Shown: piece by piece, positions 16,001-24,173 of the stretch | Layout: every line of letters begins with the position of its first letter | How positions within the stretch are numbered: the first letter of the stretch is position 1 | Origin: Virgibacillus_F sp049310925 | GTDB taxonomy: Bacteria; Bacillota; Bacilli; Bacillales; Amphibacillaceae | Assembly (NCBI RefSeq): GCF_049310925.1 | Contig: NZ_JBMERP010000004.1 | Location: forward strand, 62,001-126,000 | Length of the DNA stretch: 64,000 nt | Direction of reading: 5' to 3' | Notes under the pieces: model-generated | What the model was told of the DNA's origin: nothing | The model's database searches: none | The model's input: only the letters and a program-made list of their open reading frames with translations | Translations under genes and position numbers: made by a program

Positions 16001-16783
16001 TTGAAACAAACAATTGCTATGATTCAACTTGATATTAACTATGGGGAACCACAATCAAATTACATTCGGGCAGCGAAATATATAGAGGAGGCAGCGGGGG
16101 ATGGTGCAGATACAATTCTGCTACCAGAGTTATGGACAACTGGCTATGACCTAACAAGACTTGACGACATTGCGGACGAGTATGCTAAGGAATCAATTGC
16201 ATTTTTAAAGAAACAGGCTAAAATGCATCATGTCAACTTAGTTGGTGGTTCTGTTGCTGAAAATTGTGATGATGGCGTAAGAAATACTTTACTGGTGGTA
16301 AATAGCAACGGTGAATTGGTTCATAAATATAGTAAACTGCATTTATTTCAACTTATGGATGAACATTTATACTTAGAAGATGGAAAGGATGAAGCAGTTT
16401 TTGAGCTTTCTGGTGTTAGATCTTCTGGGTTTATTTGTTATGATATACGCTTCCCTGAATGGATGCGCAAATCAGCGCTTAAGGGTGCTAAATTTATGTA
16501 TGTAGTAGCGGAATGGCCAAAAGCCCGGATCAATCACTGGCGCATCCTACTGCAGGCACGCGCTATTGAAAATCAATGCTATATCATAGCCTGTAACCGA
16601 AGTGGGAAAGATCCCAAAAATGAATTCGGTGGAATGTCTTTGATTATAGACCCATGGGGAGAGATTGTTGCAGAAGGCAGCGAACAAGAAGAAATAGTTG
16701 TGGGTGAGGTTAATCCTTCTCTGGTGGATGATGTGAGGGAACGTATTCCGGTATTTAGAGACAGAAGAGAGGATCGATATTAG
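16001..16783 (+). CDS. Carbon-nitrogen hydrolase (nitrilase superfamily, omega-amidase-like)
   Basis: A 260-residue nitrilase-superfamily amidase. The catalytic triad is Glu43 (LPELWTTGY), Lys112 (YSKLHLF) and Cys146 (ICYDIRFPEW). The pattern fits the omega-amidase/YafV/MtnU group, which hydrolyses alpha-keto amides such as alpha-ketoglutaramate or the methionine-salvage product. The substrate here is not certain. It starts with TTG 16001, preceded by GCAGGAGGT, and no ATG lies near. It stands alone between a terminator and the next gene. Confidence 0.85.
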   Translation: MKQTIAMIQLDINYGEPQSNYIRAAKYIEEAAGDGADTILLPELWTTGYDLTRLDDIADEYAKESIAFLKKQAKMHHVNLVGGSVAENCDDGVRNTLLVVNSNGELVHKYSKLHLFQLMDEHLYLEDGKDEAVFELSGVRSSGFICYDIRFPEWMRKSALKGAKFMYVVAEWPKARINHWRILLQARAIENQCYIIACNRSGKDPKNEFGGMSLIIDPWGEIVAEGSEQEEIVVGEVNPSLVDDVRERIPVFRDRREDRY

Positions 16784-16863
16784 AGATATTAACTTCTTTT
16801 TTATCACACAATTGCCCATAAAGCATAAAGTAGTAAGATAGAATGCTGAAAGGGTGTGTTAGC

Positions 16864-17895
16864 TTGTTTGAAAAACTGCATTTTTATACATGGGGCCATA
16901 CTGCACAAGGATTAAAAAGTTTTACTGAATCAAATTTGCTCAACATAGATAAACTATTTGTTTTAAAACATCCGTCTGAGACAGTTAAAACAGCTGTAAT
17001 TAAAAAAGTAATCGGTGATTATGAAGATACCAGTAAGATAGAAGTAATACGAGGTATTAACGGAAATGAATATTTGGACGGCGTCATCATTCCTGATCAG
17101 TCATTAGCGGTATTGGCAAGACCAGTCAAACTCGATAGGGCTAGTGTTATAGAAATAAAAAGTAGCGTAGATTCCACAGAAATCGATGAATTGTTTGACA
17201 GGAAAAATTTAATAACAACTAAGGCTTATGAAGATTTTGCAACTGGTCTAAAAGTTCACGATGAGTTGGAGGAAATTTATATAAAAGAGATGAATTTTGA
17301 CAAAGCAGATCAACTAGCTACCGAATTTATTAATAAACTCCTTAGCTATCGCCCAATACCTGAGGAAAACGGGTACATCTACCATCGGTTGTTTGGAACG
17401 AATACAAAGAATGGTATTGTTAATGTCGTGCCCAAACTTATATCGAATGTAACCAAAACATTTTTTATAAAGGGTCGTGCAGGAACTGGTAAGTCAACTT
17501 TTATGAAAAAAATAGCAAATGCATGCAGCCAGCACGGCTTTGACGTTGAATTATATCATTGCAGCTTTGATTCAGGCAGTATCGATATGGTTCTCGTACG
17601 TGATCTTGATTTCTGTATTTTTGACAGTACTGACCCTCATGAATTTTTCCCTAGTAGGGAAGGCGATGAAGTAATTGATTTATATAAAGAACTGGTTACA
17701 TCAGGCACAGATGAAAAATTTAAAATTGAAATTGATGAACTTAATGATCGGTATAAATCATACATGAGAAAAGGAAATGAACGTTTGAAGGAAGCTGGTC
17801 TTTATCAAACGCTTGTAGAAGAAAAGTGTAAACAGTATGATTCAAATAATTTAGACATTAACAAGGTTGTTGAATCGATTGAAAGTACACAATAA
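16864..17895 (+). CDS. P-loop ATPase with internally duplicated domain, function unknown
   Basis: A 343-residue protein from TTG 16864 (7 bases after AAAGGGTG). ATG 16843, 21 bases upstream, lacks a binding site. One clear Walker A motif, GRAGTGKST, lies at about 204-212. The N-terminal half looks like a copy of the same fold: LFVLKHPSETVKTAVIKKV lines up with FFIKGRAGTGKSTFMKKIA, and GNEYLDGVIIPDQSLAVL lines up with SGSIDMVLVRDLDFCIFD. The first P-loop has lost its glycines and is probably inactive. This looks like a conserved Firmicutes ATPase family without known function. It stands alone. Confidence 0.75.
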   Translation: MFEKLHFYTWGHTAQGLKSFTESNLLNIDKLFVLKHPSETVKTAVIKKVIGDYEDTSKIEVIRGINGNEYLDGVIIPDQSLAVLARPVKLDRASVIEIKSSVDSTEIDELFDRKNLITTKAYEDFATGLKVHDELEEIYIKEMNFDKADQLATEFINKLLSYRPIPEENGYIYHRLFGTNTKNGIVNVVPKLISNVTKTFFIKGRAGTGKSTFMKKIANACSQHGFDVELYHCSFDSGSIDMVLVRDLDFCIFDSTDPHEFFPSREGDEVIDLYKELVTSGTDEKFKIEIDELNDRYKSYMRKGNERLKEAGLYQTLVEEKCKQYDSNNLDINKVVESIESTQ

Positions 17896-18002
17896 AAAAA
17901 GATAGCTTTTATCACCTGAACAGCTAATAACTATTAGGTAGGAAATGAAAACAACTTTTGAACAAATTCGACCTGGTTTTTGAAAATAAAGGAGTTTAAA
18001 AC

Positions 18003-18464
18003 ATTGTTGTTTTTGACACAAAGTCTATAGAATGCGACGTAACTTACCGCTACGGAAATACACTACGCTTTCCGCGGGAGGCTGGTAAGCCTCCTCGTGC
18101 TGCGCACTGCGGGGTCTAACCTATGCCTTTCCTCCCGCAGGAGTCTTCGTGTATTTCCTTCGCTGGCGCCGTTCTAAACATACGACCATCATGATAAACT
18201 TAATATTGATTTATTGAATCTCGCATTTTCTAAAGCTAGATAGCTTTCTCTTCAAGGGGAAAAATGGTCCGGCTTCATGCGCAACTTTTACTAGTGAAGG
18301 CAGAATACGAAGACTCCTACGGGAACAGCGCGAGTCCGAAGACCCCGGAAGAAGCGTTCTTTGCTTCTGAGGAGACTGAGGCCGTGCCCGTGGAAAGCGA
18401 AGTATTCTGCCGGAACGGTGGCGTCAAAAGAATTTTCACTACGTCGCAATTTGCATCAACTGCA
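18003..18464. repeat. Composite palindromic repeat, copy B (modules B1 and B2)
   Basis: A composite of two modules. It begins ATTGTTGTTTTTGACAC and runs to CATCAACTGC. Module B1 spans 18054-18158 with ends GGAAATACAC and GTGTATTTCC. Module B2 spans 18299-18411 with ends GGCAGAATAC and GTATTCTGCC. It fills most of the 700-base gap between 17895 and 18605. The copies at 21283-21670 and 52949-53320 are close relatives, and 58524-58786 is a reversed copy lacking module 1. The open frame at 18264-18485 lies inside the repeat and I do not regard it as a gene. Confidence 0.8.
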
Positions 18465-18604
18465 TGGGTTAAGGAGCATTTTTGAAAAGAACCTGGAATA
18501 AAATATTTTCATTTCGACAGATTTCTCTCTTGTGTTATTAAAGGAAATTAGGTAAAATAAATTAACTGAAAATTCTTTAAACCATATTCAGGAGGTGGAG
18601 AAAA

Positions 18605-19054
18605 ATGCTAACTGTTAAAATGTTAAAGCCTTACTATATAAAAGCTGAAGATGATCATGTACGCGTGATTCTCGCATACCAGTATTTTGCATTATTTATC
18701 AATGAAAAGGTTTATCAATTTGTCCCTACCAAGGAAAAAGAAATTCAAATCAATCGAAGAACACGAAAGGTTGTTAATACAGACGCATTGTTCGCTTTTC
18801 AAAAAGGCAAAGATGTTATTCAAGTTGCTATGAGTGAACTCGTATCCATTCCTGATTTTTTACTCCAGCTTAATGAAATTGCAAAGCCATATTATACAAG
18901 TGAGTCCGTAGAAGAAGATGACAATCTATATAAAGAAAATGAAATCGCTATCATTATGGGTGAGTTAGAGTATGAAAATGTGAAGCGGCTTATCGACCAT
19001 TCTCTAGATAAAAGAGACAAAAAGGCATTTGAAACGCTTGTGAAATTGCTATAA
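18605..19054 (+). CDS. IDEAL-domain protein, function unknown
   Basis: A 149-residue cytosolic protein. The last 20 residues, LIDHSLDKRDKKAFETLVKL, match the IDEAL domain, a short helical motif at the end of several Bacillaceae proteins such as YpiB. I do not recognise the N-terminal part, whose hydrophobic beta-rich character suggests a small compact domain. AGGAGGTG precedes the ATG. It is a single gene, convergent with the PBP gene across a shared terminator. Confidence 0.7.
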   Translation: MLTVKMLKPYYIKAEDDHVRVILAYQYFALFINEKVYQFVPTKEKEIQINRRTRKVVNTDALFAFQKGKDVIQVAMSELVSIPDFLLQLNEIAKPYYTSESVEEDDNLYKENEIAIIMGELEYENVKRLIDHSLDKRDKKAFETLVKLL

Positions 19055-19094
19055 AATGAAAAGCTACTCTTAACCAGAGTAGCTTTTCATTTTA
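19053..19094. terminator. Bidirectional terminator
   Basis: A perfect stem AATGAAAAGCTACTCT / AGAGTAGCTTTTCATT around TAACC, with T runs on both strands, lies between the convergent genes. It overlaps the stop region of the PBP gene. Confidence 0.9.
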
Positions 19095-21119
19095 TTGATA
19101 TTCTTTTAAAATCTTGGTTACCTTTTCTACTGCATAAGCACTTCCACCTTTTTTCTCTGTGTGCTCGATCATCATTGCAATAAGGATATTCTGAGTTTCT
19201 GTAGGATAAGCAACAAACCAGCCATTTTCCTGTCCCGACTTAACATCTTTTGATTTCTTCAGTTCAGCTGTTCCGGTTTTTCCAGAGATAGGGAAGTCAG
19301 CTTTCTTAGCACCAGATGCGGTACCTTGTGGTGATGTCACCACTTTTCGTAGACTGTTGCTGATCAACGAAGCTTGCTTTCCTGTTATTAAATTATCCTT
19401 CCAAATCTGTGCCAGTTCTTCTTCTTCAAACAGGATTGGTTTTATCATGTCTCCTTGATTTAATAGCGGAGTATATGCAGTTGCCATGTGAAGTGCACTT
19501 ATTTGCATTTGACCTTGGCCATAACCCGAATTTGCAAGGAGTACTTTATCGTTTAATTTACCATTATTAGAATAAGTAGAGTTCTCTATTGGATAGCCAA
19601 TAGGGATATCCTCGCCGAAACCAAACTCTTGTAAACCATTAATAAATGTTTCACTACCCATTTCAAGTGTTTTCATTGCAAAATAGATGTTATCTGAAAT
19701 AACAAAGGCTTCTTGTAGATCAACTGGCCCGTTTGAAGCATGTAATCTGCGTATTTTGTAATCGCCAAATTCTTTTCCAGGACTCCAGGTTAGTCCGTTT
19801 ATTTTAACTTCTTCCTCAGGGTCTATTACACCACTCTTCAATCCAATGGATGCGGTTATTGGCTTTATTGCAGAACCTGGAACATAAGTCGCTGCAAATT
19901 TGTTGATGAGAGGCTGCTTCGGTTTTTCTCGTAACGCTGTTAGTCTGGAGTGAGAAATCCCATAGACAAATTCGTTTGGATCAAACGCCGGACTACTAAC
20001 AAGAGCTAACGCTTCACCTGTCTTCGGGTCGATTGCCGCAGTAGTTCCTGATTCACCTTCATATGTCGCATAAATGCCTTTTTGTAATTCTGCGTCAATC
20101 GTAAGCTTAATGTTCTCTCCGTCCTCAACCGGTTTTTCAGCTAATACGACATCTTCTTGATTCTCGCCGGTAACAAGTATTTTTATACCTTCTTTACCCC
20201 GCAAACGTTCATCATATAATTGTTCAATCCCACGCTTGCCAATTCTATCATTTGCAGTGAAATTTTTATCCTTGTGCTTTTCCAGTTCTTCAGCAGTAAT
20301 TTTACCAGTGAAGCCAACTAAATGTGCTGTCGACTCCCCGTATGGGTAAACACGACCTGTTACTTCTTTACCAGCAACAGCTCCAGTAGCCCATAATTTA
20401 TCTAATAGAGCCTCTTTTGTAGTGGGGACTTTTGTTATTGGGACAAATAAGTCAGGTTTAACCCATCCCGCATCTAACTTACTGTTGATTGTTGCAACTT
20501 CAATCCCGAGAATCCCTGCAATTTCCTGTATTTTGATATTAGGTGAATCTCCAAGCTTACCTGGAATAATACCAATTTCGTAGACAATGTCATTAATAGC
20601 TAGTGGCATCCGGTTGCGGTCAAGTATTTCTCCACGTCTTGGTTCCGTAGCAGTTATTTTTACATCTCCACCATCTTTTAAAGCTGGAAAAATAAAACCA
20701 GGATCCCACTTTATATTCCAAGTTTTCTTATCTTCTTCACCTTGGTGTTTGAGTTGTGCCTCATAGTCAAAGGTGATAGGACCAGCTATTGTGTTCATTT
20801 CAACGGAGAATGGATAAGTGGCTTTTCCACTTTCAAGAGCAGCCTCCACTTCTTTTTCATCCAATTTATCGTAGGTGATTTTCAGGTCAGATACACCCAC
20901 CAGGTCTTCGTATATTTTCTTGTATCGATCAACATATTCTTCAGTTGTATAGGATGTTGCTGATTTTTCAGTAATCATATCGTACATTTTCGAAAAGTCT
21001 TCATCATGCCAATTCTTTACGTATGTAGCAAATCGGTCATTCGGTGATACTTCATCATCAGAGCAAGCTGCCAAAAATAAACATAGTAGCAAGACTAAAA
21101 AGAAAGTAACTTTTTTCAT
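19092..21119 (-). CDS. pbpC: Class B penicillin-binding lipoprotein with MecA-type N-terminal domain (PbpC/PBP3 type)
   Basis: A 675-residue peptidoglycan transpeptidase anchored by a lipid. The signal peptide ends LLLCLFLAAC with the lipid cysteine at 19. A MecA-N-type domain (about 25-145) and a PBP dimer domain follow, then the transpeptidase domain with Ser416 in SAIK, SDN at 475-477 and KTG at 614-616. This matches B. subtilis PbpC (PBP3) and staphylococcal PBP2a in layout. It is probably not beta-lactam sensitive in the normal way; that is inference. ATG 21119 has AAGGTGGGG upstream. A longer reading from 21173 has no binding site. It is single and on the minus strand. Confidence 0.85.
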   Translation of the reverse strand: MKKVTFFLVLLLCLFLAACSDDEVSPNDRFATYVKNWHDEDFSKMYDMITEKSATSYTTEEYVDRYKKIYEDLVGVSDLKITYDKLDEKEVEAALESGKATYPFSVEMNTIAGPITFDYEAQLKHQGEEDKKTWNIKWDPGFIFPALKDGGDVKITATEPRRGEILDRNRMPLAINDIVYEIGIIPGKLGDSPNIKIQEIAGILGIEVATINSKLDAGWVKPDLFVPITKVPTTKEALLDKLWATGAVAGKEVTGRVYPYGESTAHLVGFTGKITAEELEKHKDKNFTANDRIGKRGIEQLYDERLRGKEGIKILVTGENQEDVVLAEKPVEDGENIKLTIDAELQKGIYATYEGESGTTAAIDPKTGEALALVSSPAFDPNEFVYGISHSRLTALREKPKQPLINKFAATYVPGSAIKPITASIGLKSGVIDPEEEVKINGLTWSPGKEFGDYKIRRLHASNGPVDLQEAFVISDNIYFAMKTLEMGSETFINGLQEFGFGEDIPIGYPIENSTYSNNGKLNDKVLLANSGYGQGQMQISALHMATAYTPLLNQGDMIKPILFEEEELAQIWKDNLITGKQASLISNSLRKVVTSPQGTASGAKKADFPISGKTGTAELKKSKDVKSGQENGWFVAYPTETQNILIAMMIEHTEKKGGSAYAVEKVTKILKEYQ

Positions 21120-21282
21120 GTGACCCCACCTTAATAGCAGAGAAGTCATTCCACGATTAGAATGACTTCTCACTGTTTAATAATTGAGTATAGTATACGT
21201 CTTAAACACCTTATCTGTCTAGTTTCACAAACTATTACCTGACAGTTCTGAAAAGTTTTTTTTACAGTAGCTGTTATTGAAA

Positions 21283-21670
21283 AGATTGTTGTTTTTGACA
21301 TACAAAGTCTATAAACTGCGAAGTAACTTACCGCTACGGAAATACACTACGCGCACCTTAGGGAGGCTGGTGAGCCTCCTCGTGCTCCGCACTGCGGGGT
21401 CTCACCGATGCCTTTTCCTCCCGCAGGGTTTTTCGTGTATTTCCTTCGCTGGCATAGAACTAAACAAACGACCACCGCGAATACTATATTGATTGGAGTG
21501 GAGGCAGAATACGAAGACTCCTACGGGAACAGCGCGAGTCCGAAGACCCCGGAAGAAGCGTTCTTTGCTTCTGAGGAGACTGAGGCCGTGCCCGTGGAAA
21601 GCGAAGTATTCTGCCGGAACGGCGGCGTAAAAACAATTTTCACTACTTCGCACTTTTCATCAACTGCGAA
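21283..21670. repeat. Composite palindromic repeat, copy C
   Basis: Two modules as in copy B. Module C1 is 21338-21444 with ends GGAAATACAC/GTGTATTTCC. Module C2 is 21503-21615 with ends GGCAGAATAC/GTATTCTGCC. The flanks start GATTGTTGTTTTTGACA and end CATCAACTGCGAA. It occupies the gap of 580 bases between pbpC and the LCP gene. Open frames inside it (21408-21728 and others) are parts of the repeat. Confidence 0.8.
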
Positions 21671-21702
21671 GATTAAGCAAAAACAGACCTACAAAACGAT
21701 CC

Positions 21703-22644
21703 TTAATTATTCATATGATCTTTTATAGCTTGTGTTATTCTATTTATTTCCTGGTCAGGAACGATGTAATACCAAACACCATTAATCATTTCTCCGCTAC
21801 CACTAATTTCAAGTGTCTCTATATTGTTTCTTGTATTTCGGTAGTCAGAAAACAATGTTTGCATTTTGTCCATGTTCAGGTTAGTTGTTACGTTATCGCC
21901 AAGGATAGTAAGAATGTTACTTACTTTTGTTATACTGGAGAAGCTTGCAACTTCATCCATTGCAGCCTTAATCACACTGCGCTGCCGCTCATTTCGACCA
22001 ATATCACCACGAGGATCTTCCTTGCGCATACGAATATATTTTAAAGCTTCTTCACCATTTAAATCAATCGTACCAGTATTAAAAGTCTCTCCACCTTGTG
22101 AAAATGCTTGGTCATTTGTAATTGTTACCCCACCAAGTGCATTAATTCCCTGCTTAAAGCCTTCCATATTCACTTTTATATAAAAGTGAACAGGCACATC
22201 AAAGGCTTTCTCAACACTTTTGACAGCTAAATCAACTCCTCCAAATGCATAAGAGTGATTAATTTTATCCATTCCAACTCCAGGAATATCAACATACGTA
22301 TCCCGCGGGATGCTAACCATTATCATTTTGTTTGTACTAGGGTTAAGTGACATAAGAATCATTGTATCTGACCGTCCAACATCGTTTTCCCGCTGGTCAA
22401 CACCAAGCAGAAGTATATTAATTGCCTTTTTGTCTTTTACAATTGAACTTAGTTCTTTTTGTCTGTTGGGATCGTCATCTCGTGCTAGTGGGTCATGCAT
22501 ATCTGCTACAGTGTCACCGACTTTATCGTATAAATAATACATATATGTTCCAGTAATCAAAATCACCAAAATTATAATTCCACCAACCCAATATGGCCAT
22601 TTACGCTTTTTCTTTTCTTTTCGCTTTTCAGCTCTTGTGTCCAC
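21703..22644 (-). CDS. LCP-family cell wall polymer ligase (LytR/TagU type)
   Basis: A 313-residue LytR-CpsA-Psr protein, which transfers wall teichoic acid or other anionic polymers from undecaprenyl carriers to peptidoglycan. A basic cytoplasmic tail (EKRKEKKKRK) precedes one membrane segment at about 17-40. The extracellular LCP domain holds LLGVDQRENDVGRSDTMIL, VSIPRDTYVDIPG and IRMRKEDPRGDIGRNERQR, with arginine and aspartate residues that bind the polyprenyl phosphate. The start is GTG 22644 after GAGGAGA. It is not in a teichoic-acid operon here, so its polymer is unknown. Confidence 0.88.
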   Translation of the reverse strand: MDTRAEKRKEKKKRKWPYWVGGIIILVILITGTYMYYLYDKVGDTVADMHDPLARDDDPNRQKELSSIVKDKKAINILLLGVDQRENDVGRSDTMILMSLNPSTNKMIMVSIPRDTYVDIPGVGMDKINHSYAFGGVDLAVKSVEKAFDVPVHFYIKVNMEGFKQGINALGGVTITNDQAFSQGGETFNTGTIDLNGEEALKYIRMRKEDPRGDIGRNERQRSVIKAAMDEVASFSSITKVSNILTILGDNVTTNLNMDKMQTLFSDYRNTRNNIETLEISGSGEMINGVWYYIVPDQEINRITQAIKDHMNN

Positions 22645-22695
22645 AATAATTCTCCTCTAATATCAATCATATCTAAAAAACGGTACATTATTTAA

Positions 22696-22701
22696 ATTAT
22701 A
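22696..22701 (-). promoter_or_regulatory. Probable -10 element of the LCP gene
   Basis: Read on the minus strand it is TATAAT, about 50 bases before the GTG start. A -35 element is not clear. Confidence 0.45.
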
Positions 22702-22921
22702 ACGAATAGTTTCGGGTACGTCTATTCTATTTTATTACAGAAAAATAAAATAAGAAGAAAATTTTTGCGTTTGTTATAAATATAGAACAACTAAATTTTT
22801 GAAGTTAGAATGTCTATGCTATCCTTTTTGTCCGTCCCTTGCAAAACTAGTTGTTTTATGACAAAACAAGACACCCCTCTCCCTCCAAAGTTGTAGTACA
22901 ATAGTATTATTAAATTGTTCC

Positions 22922-23010
22922 TCAGAAAAGGGCAAACTTATTGAAAAATGGGGGCGCAAAATCACAGGTCTACGGCTAATTTGCTATGGCGGCTGGGTTA
23001 CCCGGGAAAA
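22922..23010 (+). ncRNA. c-di-GMP-I (GEMM-I) riboswitch
   Basis: The stretch shows the GEMM-I hallmarks in order: GGGCAAAC, a GAAA-type P2 loop region (TTGAAAAATG), GGGGCGCAAAATCACAGG, TCTACGG, CTATGGCGG and CTGGGTTACC. These match the standard spacing of the class that binds c-di-GMP. It ends about 17 bases before the sinI start codon at 23027, and no terminator sits between, so control may be translational. Upstream, 22730-22920, nothing else stands out. Confidence 0.85.
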
Positions 23011-23026
23011 TAAATGGGGGTAAACA

Positions 23027-23158
23027 ATGATAAAGTCAGTGAAGCAATCGGGTCTTGATTACGAATGGGTTAAGTTGTTGCAGGAAGCCAAAAGTCTCGG
23101 GATGACCACAGAGGAGGTAAGGGAATTTTTAAGCGGGGGACAACTAACTGAAAATTGA
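23027..23158 (+). CDS. sinI: SinI-like antirepressor
   Basis: A 43-residue protein with the SinI dimerisation domain: DYEWVKLLQEAKSLGMTTEEVREFL is the alpha-helical motif that pairs with SinR. In B. subtilis SinI binds SinR and frees biofilm matrix operons. GGGGG lies 6 bases before the ATG. Its transcript leader carries a c-di-GMP-I riboswitch ending at about 23010. The next gene, 72 bases downstream, is SinR-like. Size and match to the SinI motif make the call firm, although the real target genes are not visible here. Confidence 0.85.
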   Translation: MIKSVKQSGLDYEWVKLLQEAKSLGMTTEEVREFLSGGQLTEN

Positions 23159-23230
23159 TTTAAGAACGTGCTTAATATAGAACCACACACTTTTTTGTGT
23201 TACAATAAAGCAAAAGGTAGGTGTGGAAAC

Positions 23231-23563
23231 TTGATCGGTGAAAAAATTAAAAAATTGCGCCAAGATAAAAAAATGTCTATATCCGAACTTGCTGAAAAAG
23301 CAGGTGTGGCAAAATCATACTTAAGCTCAATCGAGCGCAACCTTCAGTCGAACCCATCGATCCAGTTCATTGAAAAGATTGGTACCGTGTTAGGTGTCAC
23401 TGTAAATGAAATTATACGTGATGAACAAGCAGATAATTCTATGGAACAACTTGATGGTGAATGGTTGAAAATCGTGCAGGAAGCAATGGATTCAGGAGTG
23501 TCAAAAGAACAATTTAAGGAGTACCTTGAATTCAACAAATGGAGAAGTAAACAGGATAACTAA
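23231..23563 (+). CDS. sinR: SinR-like transcriptional regulator
   Basis: A 110-residue repressor. An XRE helix-turn-helix (about 4-62) includes SISELAEKAGVAKSYLSSIER. A C-terminal SinI/SinR dimerisation part contains DGEWLKIVQEAMDSGVSKEQF. The length matches SinR of B. subtilis (111). The start is TTG 23231 after AGGTGTGG; the longer frame from 23168 has no binding site. It lies downstream of sinI in the same direction. A possible second promoter (TACAAT near 23210) lies between the two, as in B. subtilis, where sinR also has its own promoter. Confidence 0.85.
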   Translation: MIGEKIKKLRQDKKMSISELAEKAGVAKSYLSSIERNLQSNPSIQFIEKIGTVLGVTVNEIIRDEQADNSMEQLDGEWLKIVQEAMDSGVSKEQFKEYLEFNKWRSKQDN

Positions 23564-23662
23564 TTTTTTTGTCTTGACCGTAGAGCGAACCTTGCATACG
23601 GTTTTTTTCATCGTAAGAAAAATAACAATATGTAGATAAATATGGATTTGGGGATTAACTTT

Positions 23663-24160
23663 ATGATTAAATACAAGTATTGGTTATTGCCTGTCCTATG
23701 GATGGGTGTGATTTACTATTCATCTGCTACCCCATATGAGGAGCAGGATATCAAGCCATTTTTATCAGATACAATAGACCTTTCCTTTCTTGTACCATTA
23801 TTCGATTGGATTACTTTCCAGTATCACAATTCCGAAGTGAGTGTTTCCGTGCTTGGGATAGAAGGATTTATTGAATTTTTCGTACGCAAAGGTGCACATG
23901 TTACCGTATACTTTATTTTATTCTCTCTCTTTTTCTTAGCAATCAAAAAAACGCTATCTGTTTCGCTCAGTAAAACACTAGTATTTTCTATGGTTTTCAC
24001 TAGTATGTACGCAATATTGGATGAGTTTCACCAGGGATTTACACAAAACCGAACGCCATATATTGGAGATGTGGGCTTGGATTTGTTTGGGGCAGCAATG
24101 GCGATGGCTTTTATAATACTAATCTGTACATGGAAAAGAAAGAGGAAAAGTGTGTCATGA
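23663..24160 (+). CDS. VanZ-family membrane protein
   Basis: A 165-residue integral membrane protein with four predicted hydrophobic segments, including YWLLPVLWMGVIYYSS and the VanZ signature RKGAHVTVYFILFSLFF and LDEFHQGFTQNRTPYIGDVGLD. VanZ proteins give teicoplanin resistance in enterococci, but most Bacillaceae members have no proven role. ATG 23663 follows TTGGGGAT by 8 bases; ATG 23642 lacks a site. Its stop is 13 bases before nagA, suggesting cotranscription. Confidence 0.85.
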   Translation: MIKYKYWLLPVLWMGVIYYSSATPYEEQDIKPFLSDTIDLSFLVPLFDWITFQYHNSEVSVSVLGIEGFIEFFVRKGAHVTVYFILFSLFFLAIKKTLSVSLSKTLVFSMVFTSMYAILDEFHQGFTQNRTPYIGDVGLDLFGAAMAMAFIILICTWKRKRKSVS

Positions 24161-24173
24161 AAGGGATTTAACA

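Noticed and set aside
18264..18485. 73-residue open frame, and its near copy at 21408-21728
   Set aside because: Both lie in module 2 of the composite palindromic repeat. The frames stay open only because the repeat itself is conserved, and no ribosome binding site precedes them.
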